From: Chytridium lagenaria
Lineage: Eukaryota; Chytridiomycota; Chytridiomycetes; Chytridiales; Chytridiaceae
Length of the DNA stretch: 64,000 nt
Direction: 5' to 3'
Assembly: GCA_025449115.1 (NCBI GenBank)
Contig: JAHLKC010000110.1
Coordinates: 62,001-126,000, forward strand
Position numbers and translations under genes: made by a program. The notes below the pieces were generated by a model, which was not told the origin of the DNA, made no database searches, and saw only the letters and a list, made by a program, of their open reading frames with translations. Shown piece after piece: positions 24,315 through 38,202 of the stretch (position 1 is the first letter of the stretch; each line of letters opens with the position of its first letter).

Positions 24315-27300
24315 GCAACTGTCACCAACGGGGAGCATGGACGAGGGTGGGGGGCAGGAGGTGCGCGGGTAGCAGGGAAGCCCATCAGGAGGCGTCTTGA
24401 CCATAATTTGGATCTCACTTTTGGGATATCTTCAACGCTGGTGGCGCTATCCGACAACAATATGATGATGATGAGAAAGACTTCGACTTTGAAAGGTAAC
24501 CATCATCCTCAAATATTTATTTGACTAACCGCTGTTTTGTTATGTAGAGCTTATCAAGGCTTCGAAGGAGGCAAGATTGATGCAGAGAGAAATCCCGGAT
24601 TCTGTACTCTCGAAACTTAAGTCTAAACCAAATACCCTCAAGAGAGCTACACATCATCCACATAATCATCTGGAAGATACGGCCATGGATGTGGATGAAA
24701 GAGTTTTGGAGTAGCGGAAAATCATGTAGTCAAACGTGTCAAGGCGACGAATGCTCCGGAACATCTTCACCAACAGGAAGCTTCTTTTTCATCAGACAAG
24801 TACTTTTAAGGAGAAGCTGGTGGATTTCTTAATGTAACTTTCCTGTTTTGCTACATCCAAAGTTGATTTTGGCTTCTTTTATTAATGCATTATAATAGCG
24901 ATCAACAAATTAACGCCCGAGACCCGAAGATGGTAAGCCTATAATTTCTTTTATTAGTCCTAATACATTGTGCATAGACGAAACCGCAGAAATGCTGTTG
25001 GTGAACATGGATAAGACCTTCGTGCTAGACGAAAAGCCTCGGCGAGCGATTCGACTTGCCGCTCACATCCGGAGGAAATGGAGACTCGGCGTTGATAGAG
25101 GTTTGGTGTTTAGATTTGTTTCTAGCTGACAGTGTACGTGAAAGGCGTTTTATCCTACTTTGATCCACCATCAAGTCTCAAACGTTTAGCGAGTTAGACG
25201 ATGACTCTTTAAAAAGGATTATGAAAAGATAGACGTAGATCTTCGGAAGAATCATCCATGGCTTATTGAGAGGGCTGTTTGAATGAAGTACAGGGGGAGT
25301 TTGTCGAAAGTGGAAAGCGGCAGCAGGTAAATAGGGTCAAAAGTATATATATGGACACTGACGGTACCTTCACAGTCCAATACATTTTAAGAAAACCTGC
25401 ATCACTAAAGGAGTTGGAAAGTACTGTGGATCTAAATCTGAACCATATCTAACAGTTTTAGACCAAAAAAGGATTTTTTACCCTTCCGCAAGACAAAATG
25501 CCCATTCCCGGCTGGCTGGCTTGACCAGTTCCGTGAAACAAAGTCAAAGATGGAGCGAACTCTATATATTAGTCATCCTGTCATGATGAGGGCTTTAGAT
25601 CTTTGGTGCGATTTTAAGGAGATCAGATTCATCAGTAAAGTCGAGATTCAATCACAAAAGAAGCTTTTTAGAATTGGAGGGTTTCGAAGTATGCTGCTTG
25701 TGCAAAGTGAAAATGTCGAGATAAATTGCTGAAAGGGTAAGAATAAATTTGGTATGATAAAGTTTCCTTAAAGCTTTTGTTAGATGGTTCACTACTATCG
25801 CGAGAATCTTTACGGATTTCTTTGCACGCACTAAACGTCATGGAAACGCCATCCGTCCACCTGATTCATACTTTCGTTGTGCCTCAACTCTTATCTACAA
25901 CGAAATGTTGAGTATCATCACCTCATCCATCCACGATTACACCTCTCTATTCAACTATTATCCTATCCTCCCACCCGAAGACGAAATTCCTGGTGTCATG
26001 ATTGTTGACATGCATCCACATGCTCCTCGATTCATTGTTCGCCTCTGTCTAGAAAAGGGGGAAATGGAGTTTGATCCCGTACTCTCTGACATTGGAGAAG
26101 CGGTTGTCGAATGTCTCGACTTTTGCGTCAAGACCATCGAAAGTTTTCCACGTGTCGAATCTATCATCTATAACCTGCTGCTGAAATTCTCCTCGCGCCG
26201 CCTGCCATGACCACAGCAGCGATTGCAGCGCAGCAAGAAGCTATTTCAGCTTGTTTAAGTACGACAAATGCAGAATCTGTAATGAAGATTATCTGTGAAC
26301 CCATGGTTGTTAGGAATGCGTTGGAGCACTTACAGAGATATTGCAAGGAAAGCTTTAAAGTTGTTGAGGAGTATGTATCAGCACGGTATAAAGCCTTATG
26401 AGCATGTATATTCAGGGAAGGTTTATGAATTTATTGAGAAAATTCTTTGGGGAGGAACGAACGTTTGAGGAATACACAACGGTAATCGAATATGATTTGT
26501 ATTTCACTCACTCGATTTTATAGGAAATTGAGAAGTTTCGAAATATGTCTGCACAGATCATGAGACAAGCGCGCGTATTGAATTACCTATGGTTGAGTTA
26601 TGGTGCGACGAATTTCACCGCGAACTCTCAACTATCGCCATGGACTGTTCCAACAAACTCCTCAACCGTATCGTCTCTCAAACTCAAGAACATGAAAAAA
26701 GGTAATACTTTTCATTGCGTTAAAATCTAACATTCTAGCATCTGCCTCCGATACGAATTCATCAGTAGCCGTGCGCTGACCGTTCCCGAAAACATTAAAG
26801 AAATGGCGGAACAAATGGAATATATGGAAATTGTACGTAACCAAGAACTCCCAAGCCTTGTCGAGGAACTTGAGGAAGTCCGAAAACGTATCCTCTACAT
26901 TGTCAATTTCTCAGCAATGACCGAAGAACACATACAACTCAACAACACCACCTTCACCTGGCCAGATCGTATCCTCTCTATCCTCGAAAGCCACAACAAA
27001 ATCATGGGTGCAGCACGTGAAAAATCCGAAGCGCAATGAAAGAACGACGCTCGAAATTCGAAATGGAGCTGGAGGATTTCGCGAAACAGGTGGAGGAGTT
27101 GGCAGATGTAGGGGATCTCGATGAAATGCCTTTCTACGTGAAGAAGGTCCAGACGTTGGCGAAACAACTCGCAGCGGCAGCTGAAACAATTGCGTCGTTT
27201 AATAAGGAGGAGACATTGTTTGGATGGCAGGTGACGGTATATCCGCAACGAAAGCAAATTTTGGCAGCGTTGGAGCCGTATCAGGCTTTGTATACGACTG

Positions 27301-30300
27301 CTGTGAATTTCCAAAAGTCTTACAAGAAATGGATGGACGGGAATTTGTTGGAGTTGGATGCGGAAGTGATTGAAGCAGAGGTGGATATGTTGAAGAGAGA
27401 GATGTATCGTGTGTTGGGGACATTAGTGCAGGCTGCTGCTCCACAAAAATTGCGAAACAGGTCAAAGAGAAGATCGATGAGTTTACGCAAACATTCCCAT
27501 GATTCGAGTTCTTTGTAATCCTGGATGAGAGAGCGACATTGGACGAAGTTATCTGGAGTCGCGGGCATTGATATAAGGCCAGACGGGGCCTCTAGTTTGA
27601 GGAAGATGTTGAAGTTGAATTTGGATCAATATCTAGTACCGTTTCAGGAGGTTAGCGGTGAGTATTCAGAAGTGAAATTACCGGCTGATTTTGGTAGACG
27701 CGGCCTCAAAGGAATACACTTTGGAGAAAACTTGAAGAAGATGATGGCAGAATGGGAGCCATTAGAGTTTATGTGTATCGCTTACCGAGAAACTGGGACA
27801 CATATCTTGGCGTCCGTCGACGACGCGCAACAGCTTCTTGATGACCAGATTGTAAAAACACAGTCTATGAGGGGTTCGCCTTACATTAAACCGTTTGAAG
27901 CTGAGATTAAGGATTGGGAACGTCGACTCCTGACGACGCAGGAAATTCTTGACGAATGGCTTAAAGTCCAGGCAACGTGGTTGTACCTGGAGCCAATTTT
28001 CAGTTCAGAGGATATTATGAATCAAATGCCAGAGGAAGGACGGAAGTTTAAGATGGTCGACCAGAGCTGGAGAAAGCTTATGGCGGTGAGAATTTTTATA
28101 TACAAAAGCTTTTTGCTAACGTCTATCTAGCTCACCGTTCGAGAACGCTTTATTCTCAAAGTCACCGACACCCCTCAGCTTCTCGATGAGCTTCTTCGCA
28201 ACAACGAGCTCCTAGAGGCTATCCTTAAAGGTCTAAATTCTTATTTAGAGCTTAAGCGTCTCTTCTTCCCTCGTTTCTTCTTCCTTTCCAACGACGAAAT
28301 GCTTGAAATTTTATCTGAAACAAAAGACCCCACTCGAGTCCAGCCCCATCTCAAGAAATGTTTTGAGGGAGTTGCGAGTCTACAGTTTGATGAGAAAATG
28401 GATATTCTTGCGCTGTTTTCGAGCGAAAAGGAGAAGATTCAGCTTGTTAATGTAATTTCCACGATGGAGGCAAAGGGAGCCGTCGAGAAATGGCTTGGAG
28501 CTGTGAGTGCATTGATGTTGAAAATGTAGCTAAGTTTTTTCTAAGGTGGAACGAGGCATGCTTGAGAGTATCAAATCTATTGTCGAGGAAGCCTACCACG
28601 CCTATCCTACAAAACCACGAGAACAGTGGGTGTTGGACTGGCCGGGGCAAGTTGTACTTTGCGTCAGTTCCATTTTCTGGACTATGGGGATGGAACGTGC
28701 CATACTTCAAGGCAAAAAGGGCCTTGAGGAATTCTGCGCGCAACTTAACGCCGAACTCGCGGAAGTCATCACCCTTGTGAGAGGTGATTTGCCAAAAATG
28801 GCCCGAGTTACCCTTGGAGCTTTAGTAGTTATTGATGTTCATGCTCGTGATGTTACCGCCGCACTGGCTCATGAGGGGGTGAAGGAGATCTCTGACTTTT
28901 CTTGGCTCTCACAATTGAGATATTATTGGGAGGACAACAATGTGATGGTGAGGATGATCAATGCTCAAAAGGTCTATGGGTATGAATATTTGGGGAACAC
29001 GCCACGTCTCGTCATCACACCTCTCACGGACAGATGCTACCGAACCCTATTTGGTGCGCTCCATCTCAACCTCGGAGGTGCTCCAGAAGGACCTGCCGGG
29101 ACTGGAAAAACAGAAACCACCAAAGATCTTGCAAAAGCTCTTGCGAAACAATGTGTCGTTTTTAATTGCTCCGACGGTCTCGACTACCTTGCTATGGGTA
29201 AATTTTTCAAAGGTCTTGCCACATCTGGAGCTTGGGCTTGTTTCGACGAGTTTAACCGTATCGATTTGGAGGTGCTTTCCGTCGTTGCCCAACAGATTCT
29301 TACAATTCAGAGAGCGGTGGGGCAGAATGTCAAGGACTTTATGTTTGAAGGTACAAGGTTGACTTTGAACCCTGCGTGTGCCGTGTTTCATCACAATGAA
29401 TCCTGGTTATGCCGGTCGTTCTGAGTTGCCGGATAACTTAAAGGCATTGTTCCGAACTGTAGCTATGATGGTGCCTGATTACACGTTAATTGCCGAAATC
29501 ACGTTGTATTCGTTTGGATTTATTGAGGCTAGGAATTTAGCGAGAAAAATTTCGGCAACGTATCGTCTTTGCTCTGAACAGCTTTCGTCTCAGGATCATT
29601 ATGATTACGGGATGAGAGCTGTTAAGAGTGTGTTGACAGCGGCCGGGAATTTGAAGCTCAAGTATCCAGACGAGGATGAGCAAATTCTAGTTCTTAGATC
29701 GATCATTGACGTCAACCTACCCAAGTTCCTTTCTCAGGATATAGCTTTATTTAAGGGTATTGCGACAGATTTGTTCCCTGGTGTTCGGTTGCCAAAACCG
29801 GATTATACTCTTCTGGAAGCAGCTATCCAAAAATCATGCAGAAAGTTTGGTCTGCAGATGGTTCCCGCTTTCGTAGAGAAGATTATTCAGCTTTACGAGA
29901 TGATGTTGGTCAGACACGGGTATATGCTTGTCGGCGAACCCTTTTCTGGGAAAACCCAAGCGTATCGTGTCCTCGCCGATGCTCTGACAGACCTCAACAT
30001 AGAGCACGGTGACGAAAGTATCTTCCAAAAAGTCCAATATAAAGTATTGAACCCGAAGGCTATCACGATGGGTCAGCTTTACGGGCAATTTGATCCTGTA
30101 TCACATGAATGGACGGATGGGGTGCTGGCTACGAGTTTTAGATCGTATGCAAGCTCGACGTCTCCTGATCGAAAATGGGTTTTATTTGACGGCCCTGTGG
30201 ATGCGATTTGGGTGGAAAATATGAATACGGTTCTGGATGATAACAAGAAACTTTGTTTGATGAGTGGAGAGATTATTCAGCTTTCGAATAGTATGAGTCT

Positions 30301-33300
30301 AGTGTTTGAGGTTATGGATCTTGCTGTGGCTTCAGTAAGTCAACTTCCTTTTTTTAAAAATCGTTTTGGGCTTCCTGGCTAACACTAATTCACAGCCCGC
30401 CACGGTTAGTCGATGCGGTATGGTTTACCTCGAACCGGAACGTATGGGTTGGAAACCACTTGTACAATCTTGGTTGGAGGGGCTCGAATTTTTACCGCTT
30501 GAACACATCCGTTTCCTCTTCCAACTTTTTGACTCGCTTGTCACGCCGTCTCTGCAATTTATCAGAAGGGACTGCAAGGAACTTTCCCCTACAACCGATA
30601 TCGGCTTAGTGAACTCATTAGTTCGCCTATTAGACAGTCTCATAGACGATTTGAGAGATTCAAAGCCAGAGGAGATTACAGAAAACCCAATCGTATTCCA
30701 GAGACTCGAGTGCAGATTCATATTCTCTTTAGTTTGGTCTATTGGAGGCAGCATTGATTCTCCGAGTCAAGTGAAGTTTGATGCATTTTTTAGACAGACT
30801 TTGAATGGCCTTCCAAATGCTGTTCGTCTTCCGATACCAAATGAAGAAGGCAACACGGTGTATGACTATGTTTTCGAGACAGGTAGAACGGATAAGTGGA
30901 CGCTTTGGTTGAACACCATCGAGCATATCCCTATCCCTATGGACGCAGAGTTCAGTGACATCATTATCCCAACAAAGGATACCGCACGCTACAGCTATTT
31001 AATGGAGCTTCTCGTTACCCATGACAAGCCTTACCTTCTCGTGGGACCGACTGGAACAGGAAAATCAAAGTACATTGCCAATAAGCTTCTCTCAGGCCTC
31101 CCGAAAGAAAAGTACATACCCATGTTCATCAACTTCTCTGCTCGCACGAGTGCAAACCAAGTTCAAGACTTGGTCATGAGTAAACTCGACAAACGTCGAA
31201 AAGGAGTTTTTGGCCCACCCGTCGGAAAACAGTTCTTGCTCTTCATTGATGACTTGAACATGCCGGCAAAAGAGCAGTATGGTGCTCAACCTCCGATTGA
31301 GCTGTTCCGACATGGGCAGATCATGGGAACTGGTACGACAAGAAAGACACTTCAAAGCTTGAGTTAATCGATATCCAACTCATTTGCGCAATGGGTCCAC
31401 CTGGAGGAGGCCGTAACTGTAACTCCAAGATTTATGCGTCACTTTAACCAGATTGTGATCAACTCGTTCGATGACCTGACGATGTCACGAATATTTAACA
31501 CCATCCTTGAGTGGCATTTCGGACGTCTTGACTTTGCTGAAGAGATTAAGGGCATGTCGCAATTTGTCGTTGACTCCACTATGGCTGTGTATAAATGGTC
31601 TGTTGCGAGTCTCCTCCCGACTCCAGCAAAAACCCATTACACGTTCAACCTTCGTGACTTTTCAAAAGTTGTACAAGGAATCGTTCTTTCGACACCCAAT
31701 GCCTTCAAAACGCCTGGAAATATGATCCGTCTATGGACACACGAAGTCTACCGTGTCTTCTACGATCGTCTCATCAGCGATGAAGATCGATACAGTCTGT
31801 TCAGCTACGTTCTAGAGGTTGTTAAAACAAAATTCAACCGCGACCCAGATGAACTTTTTAAGGATCTCGCTAGCGGTGTTGGCACCGAAAGCAATGCTTT
31901 GGTGCTAATGGAGGATGACATGCGAGGGCTTGCCTATGGTGACTTTACGAGCCCTCGGAAACCGAACGTCGAGCCCGACTATGTCGAATTGACAGATTTT
32001 GACAAATCACGGAAATCGTTAGCGTTCAGCTTGGTGAATACAATCAAGTTAAGAAGGCAAAGCTCAACCTAGTTCTATTCAGATTTGCTATCGAGCACAT
32101 TGCTCGGATTTGCAGAATTTTGAAACTTCCAGGTGGGAATGCTCTGCTTGTGGGTGTTGGGGGGAGTGGTAGACAGAGTCTTACGAGGTTGTCGGCGTTC
32201 ATTATGCAGTATGAATTGTTCCAGATTGAGATTTCAAAGTCGTATGGAAAGAATGAGTGGAGAGAGGATATCAAGAAAATGCTGATCAGTGCTGGTGCGG
32301 AAAACAAAAACACAGTCTTCCTGTTCCCTGATACGCAGATTAAGGAGGAGTCTTTTATTGAAGACGTCAACAACCTTCTTAACGCTGGTGACGTGCCCAA
32401 TTTGTTTGCGCCGGATGAACGACAAGGTGTTATCGAAAAAGTGCTTCCGGATGCGCAGGAAGAAGGCCGTATGGGAGATGGGAGCCCAGCCGCTCTTTAC
32501 AACTACTTTATTGAACGAGTAAAGAACAACCTCCATATTGTTCTATGTATGAGTCCCATCGGTGACGCCTTCCGTACACGTCTTCGTATGTTCTCGTCAA
32601 TTGTCAACTGCTGTACCATCGACTGGTTCCAAGCGTGGCCAGAAGACGCCCTCCAAGCTGTCGCAAAGCAATTTTTAGGGGAGCTTACTCTTAACACATT
32701 TACACGTGATGCTATCTGTCAAATGTGTAGATACTTTCATCAGTCTTCTATCACATTGTCGGAGAAATTCCTTGCTGCTCTTTCCCGCAATAACTATGTT
32801 ACCCCAACATCATACCTGGAGCTCCTTAACGCCTACAAGCAATTATATAATTCCAAGCTTGAGGAGATATCTAGCGTCAAAAAACGATACGTTGGAGGTC
32901 TCGATAAGTTGCAGTTCGCGGCAGAGCAGGTCATGCAGATGCAAGTAGATCTATCAGAACTGCAACCGCAGCTGAAAAAGACGTCTGAGGAAACATCAGA
33001 AATGTTGATCAAGATTGAGAAAGAGTCTATTGAGGTGGAAGCGACCAGACAGATTGTTTCGGCAGATGAGGCTGTGGCTTCAGAGAAAGCTGAACAAGCT
33101 ACAGCTATGAAGACAGAGTGCGAGAATGATCTCGCCACTGCCCTTCCCATGCTGAACGCCGCGTTAAGCGCCTTGGACACTTTAAAGAAGAACGATATTG
33201 ATCTCGTCAAGTCCATGAAAAACCCTCCTGATGGCGTCAAACTTGTTATGGAAGCCGTGTGTGTCATGAAGGACATCAAACCTGAAAAAATACCTGATCC

Positions 33301-36300
33301 CTCTGGATCTGGAAGAATGATCTTTGACTACTGGAAGTCTTCACTCAAGATGCTTGGTGATCCCAAGTTTCTTGAAGTCTGAAGACCTTTGACAAAGACG
33401 ACATCCCAGCACACGTCATTAAAAAGATCCGACAAACGTTCATTCCAAATCCTGAATTCAAGCCAGAGAAAGTGCGTAACGCTTCGTCTGCCGCTGAAGG
33501 TCTTTGTAACTGGATTATCGCCATGGAATCATACGATCGTGTTGCAAAGGTCGTGGCACCAAAACAAATTGCGCTGGCTAAGGCCGAGGACGAATTGGCG
33601 GTGACTATGGCTGGTCTTGCTGAAAAACGAGCAACGTTGAAAGCCGTTCAAGATCGTCTTGAAGCTTTGAATGATAACCTCCGCGCTTTGGGAGAGAAAA
33701 AGGACCGATTGGAAAAGGACGTAAAAAGTTGTGAGGAACAGCTTGATCGTGCTCAGAAACTGCTTGGAGGACTCGGAGGTGAAAAGCAGAGATGGACGGA
33801 CGTTGTGAGCACACTTGATGCGACTCTTCACAATCTCGCAGGAGATGTGCTCATTTCCGCTGGAATTATCGCGTACCTCGGTGCGTTCACTAAAACATAC
33901 CGTCAAATGTGTATTGCGGAGTGGGGTAATTCATGCAGAGAAGCGGGCATCCCATGCTCAGAATCCTTCTCTCTATCTAAAACGCTGGGAGATCCCATCA
34001 AGATACGCGCATGGACAATTGCAGGACTCCCATCAGATTCGTTTTCCATTGATAACGGCATTGTTGTCTCAAATGCGCGTCGATGGCCGTTAATGATTGA
34101 TCCTCAAGGACAGGCTAACAAGTGGGTGAAAAATATGGAGAAGGACAACAACCTTCAAATTATCAAGCTGACAGACGCCGATTACGTGAGGAATTTGGAG
34201 AATGCGATCACGTTCGGTGCGCCAGTGCTTTTAGAAAACGTCAAAGAAGAACTTGATCCGATTTTGGATACGGTCCTTCAGAAGCAGACTTTTAGATCTG
34301 GTGGCGCTCTTTGTATACGTCTTGGAGATGCCGTCATTGAATATTCAGAGTCGTTTCGTCTCTATATCACTACAAAGCTACGGAACCCTCATTACCTTCC
34401 TGAGCTTTCCGTCAAAGTTTCGCTTCTCAACTTTATGATCACACCGGAAGGTCTTGAAGACCAACTTCTGGGTATTGTTGTCGCAAAAGAAAGGCCTGAA
34501 TTGGAGGAAGAAAAGACGCAACTCATTCTCCAGTCTGCAGAAAATAAGAAACGGTTGAAGGAGATTGAAGATCAAATTCTTCACATCCTGTCATCAGCGG
34601 AAGGCAATATTCTGGAAAACGAGACTGCCATTGAGGTTCTTTCATCATCTAAAGTCCTTTCCGTAGAGTTGTTTGAAAAGCAGAAGATTGCTGAGGAGAC
34701 TGAGCGCAAGATTGATGAGACGCGTGACTCTTACCGTCCCATCGCTAGTCATTCGTCTGTGCTCTTTTTCTGTATTGCGGACCTTGCCAACATTGATTCA
34801 ATGTACCAATATTCGCTGAATTGGTTCATAGACTTATTTGTGAACGCCATCGCCGCATCAAACAAGTCAAGTGTTCTTAAACGTCGTCTAAAGAACTTGG
34901 AGAGTTACTTTACATATTCTCTCTACTGCAACGTCTGCAGGTCGCTGTTTGAGAAAGACAAGCTTCTTTCTCTTGCTTCTCTGCATCTCTATCCTTCGCA
35001 GCAGAGCAGAGCTTGATGACGCAGAACTCCAATTCCTCATCACAGGTGGCTTGGGTCTCGGTTCCAACACGATAGCCAACCCAGATCCCTCATGGCTTTC
35101 GGATAAAGCCTGGAACGAGCTCTGCAAGCTTTCGGATCTCCCCGTTTTCCAAGGCTTGAGAGAAGATTTCCGGCCAAGCGATTGGCGGTCATTCACGGAT
35201 TGCTTGGAGCCGTTAGAGGCAACACTTCCCGGGAAATGGAATGCGGTTAATGAGATGCAGAGGATGTTGATTATTAGAGTGTTAAGACCGGAGAAGATTA
35301 TTCCGGTTGTGCAGAATTTTGTAAAGGCGAAGATGGGCAGAAGTTTATTGAACCGCCAACGTTTGATCTTGCAGGAAGTTATGAAGACTCGAACATAAGT
35401 CACCGCTTATTTTCGTACTTTCGCCGGTGTTGATCCTATGTCTCAGTAAGTAACTTTAAACTGTTATTTCAGTTTTGTATACTTTTTTATACTCACTTCT
35501 TTCCACGTCCAGACTCCTCAAATTTGCCGACGACAAAGGTTTCGCCGGTTCAAAATGTCAATCCATCTCCCTCGGCCAAGGCCAAGGCCCCATAGCCGCC
35601 AACATGATTAAAGAAGCCCAAAAAGGGGGTTCCTGGGTTGTTCTCCAAAACTGCCATCTCGCGTCAGTTGGCTCTCGAGTCTCGAAAAAATCGTAGACGA
35701 CATGAGTACCGGAAGTGTTCACAAGGATTTCCGATTATGGTTGACTTCATACCCGAGTGACAAATTCCCGGCTTCGATCTTGCAGATGGGGATCAAGATG
35801 ACGAAATGAACCGCCGAAAGGGATTAAGGCGAATATTTTGAAAAGTTATTTGAGTGATCCGATTGCGGATGAGAAGTTTTATGGGAGCTGTGCAAAGGCG
35901 AATGAGTGGGAGAAATTGTTGTATGGGTTGTGTACATTCCATGCTGTTGTCCAGGTTTGTTATTGCGGCTACTTTCAGTTCGGTATTTTTACTAATCTTG
36001 GTTTGTAGGAACGGCGAAACTTTGGACCATTGGGTTGGAACATTCCCTACGAGTTCAACGACTCGATCTCCGTAAGCATTTAAAATTCCTAACACAAACA
36101 AAAAATCCCCTAACCATCCTTCATCCCAGGTATCTCTATCCGTCAACTCCACATGTTCCTCAACGACTACCCCGAAGTCCCTTTCAAAGCCCTCAGCTAC
36201 CTCACGGGTGAATGCAACTACGGTGGTCGTGTCACCGACGACTGGGATCGCCGTACCCTCATGAACATCCTCTCCACCTTCTACACTCCCCCATCATCGA

Positions 36301-37463
36301 AGACCCCTCCTACAAATTCTCCCCCTCCGGCATCTACGCAGCCCACCAAAAGGAAAATACACCGACTACATTGAACAAATCAAGACGTTACCACTCAACC
36401 AATCCCCGGAAATTTTCGGTGTGCATGATAACGGTGACATTGCGAAACAGTTGGCCGATACAAAAGCTTTGTTTACGTCTGTTTTGAAAACGCAGGAACA
36501 ATGTCGTCTCCTTCGGGTGGTGGGGGGATGCGAAAGTTAAAACCAGTGATGAAATCGTCACTGAAGTCGCAGCTGATATACTCACTCGAATCCCACCATA
36601 TTTAATGTTGAAGCCGCGGTTCAACGATACCCCGTCAATACAATGAAAGCATGAACACTGTCTCATTCAGAGATGATCAGATTTAATCGGATTCAAGTCA
36701 TTCTTGTGAGTCTGGTGAATGTACAGAAGGCCATCAAAGGGTTAGTTGTGATGAATGCCGAGTTGGAGGAGGTGTGTAAGGGAATACTTGTGGGAAGGGG
36801 TTCCGGCAATGTGGGCGGCAAAATCATATCCGTCGTTGAAACCGTTGGGGTCTTATGTGTCGGATTTAGTGGCGCGAATCAAGTTTTTCCAAACCTGGTT
36901 CGATAGTGGGTGTCCGATGGTGTTCTGGATGTCAGGATTCTTTTTTACTCAATCTTTTATCACCGGTGAGTGATTTTTTTCTTTTCAATAACCTTGACTT
37001 CATCAACTTGAACCACGTATCTAACGGGACGTTTATAGCCACTCTCCAAAACTATGCCCGCAAATACACCATCCCCATCGACGAACTCGGCATCGAATAC
37101 GAGATGCTCACCATCCAAAACGCCTCCAACGTAGACTCTCCACCCCCTAACGGCGTCTACGTCACCGGTCTCTTCCTAGAAGGCGCTCGTTGGAACCGCG
37201 AAAAATCCGCGATCGGAGAATCTCTCAACAAAGTCCTCTACGATCCCCTCCCATTGATCTGGTTTAAACCGATTCGCGTAGCAGATTACGCACCTAAATC
37301 CACGTACGATTGTCCTGTTTATAAGACGAGCGCCAGAAGAGGTGTTTTGTCGACGACGGGACATTCGACGAATTATGTGATTTGCATAAAGTTGCCGAGT
37401 GATCGGCCTGAGAAGCATTGGATTTTGAGGGGTGTGGCGGCGTTGTTGCAGTTGGATGATTGA
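24315..37463 (+). CDS. axonemal dynein heavy chain, DNAH3/7/12-like inner-arm type
   Basis: Motor subunit of a single-headed inner dynein arm that drives flagellar beating along axonemal microtubules. The tail begins about 24315 (start uncertain), with DHC-N2 linker text such as CNPGMRERHW near 27520. AAA1 carries GPAGTGKT at 29089-29112; AAA2 GEPFSGKT at 29933-29956; AAA3 GPTGTGKS at 31044-31067; AAA4 GVGGSGRQ at 32153-32176. The stalk coiled coil and microtubule-binding domain occupy about 32850-34700, including [15 protein letters not shown]. The MYQYSLNWF motif lies near 34802, LGQGQGP near 35570, and the C-terminal domain ends [13 protein letters not shown] to QLDD at 37463. The wording of AAA1-AAA4 matches the DNAH3/7/12 group better than outer-arm or cytoplasmic dyneins. 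Introns concentrate at both ends. At least ten frame breaks (near 27450, 29385, 31305, 31410, 32025, 33370, 34960, 35345, 36290, 36500) each resume at the next conserved residue, so the gene is probably intact in the organism. Confidence 0.9.
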
Positions 37464-38202
37464 GATTTTATTTATGTAGTCAAATTGTGTAGTCGTGTGT
37501 GTGAATTTTAAACGTGTACAGTTTTTTTTATTGTCTGTTAATATTTTTTCTGAGATTTCTTACAGTAAAGCGAGTTGGTTATAACCCTCACCCTACAATA
37601 AAATTATAATATTATTTTGGGTTATGATGATTCCAAAAGTTTTGGTTCACAAGGCAACGAGGATGGAGAAGATGAGTTGACAGCTGGCCAGAGCATCCAA
37701 TGTTCAAGATGGAAAAACTCAACGGTTTATTTCAGCTTATCCAGTCACAAATATCTCCGTTGACGCTTGTCAAAAACGCATTTTCCGAATGCACTAAAGT
37801 TTCATATTCATCAAACAGTGAATTGTGGCTTTATATTTATGCACATAATATTAAAAAAAAGCATCAAAGGTATTTGAAGGACGGAATTCACGAAAGAAAA
37901 GAAAGGCAGTTGATTGCGATAAAATAAGGGAAAACAGAAGAATAGGCAAGCAAAGACAAGACAGGGTAGAGTAATGGGTAAATACGGTGGTTGGGGTGGG
38001 TGGTGGGATTTCGGAATGTATGTGGTGAACAACATATGAAAGAAAAAGCCGAAAAAGCCAAAAACACAAATAATAAAAGATAAAGTAAGGAATTTGAGGC
38101 GATATTTTTTTCTCGATCAAGAGAAGAATAAGGGATATGGTATCTTCACAAACATGGAGAGGAAAAAGACGAGAGATATAGGAACAACAATATAGAAGTA
38201 TC
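37464..38202. other. intergenic between convergent genes
   Basis: Terminator and 3' UTR space for the dynein (+) and NIPA (-) genes. AT-rich, with AATAAA-like words near 37598 and A-rich tracts around 37850. No gene seen. Confidence 0.5.
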
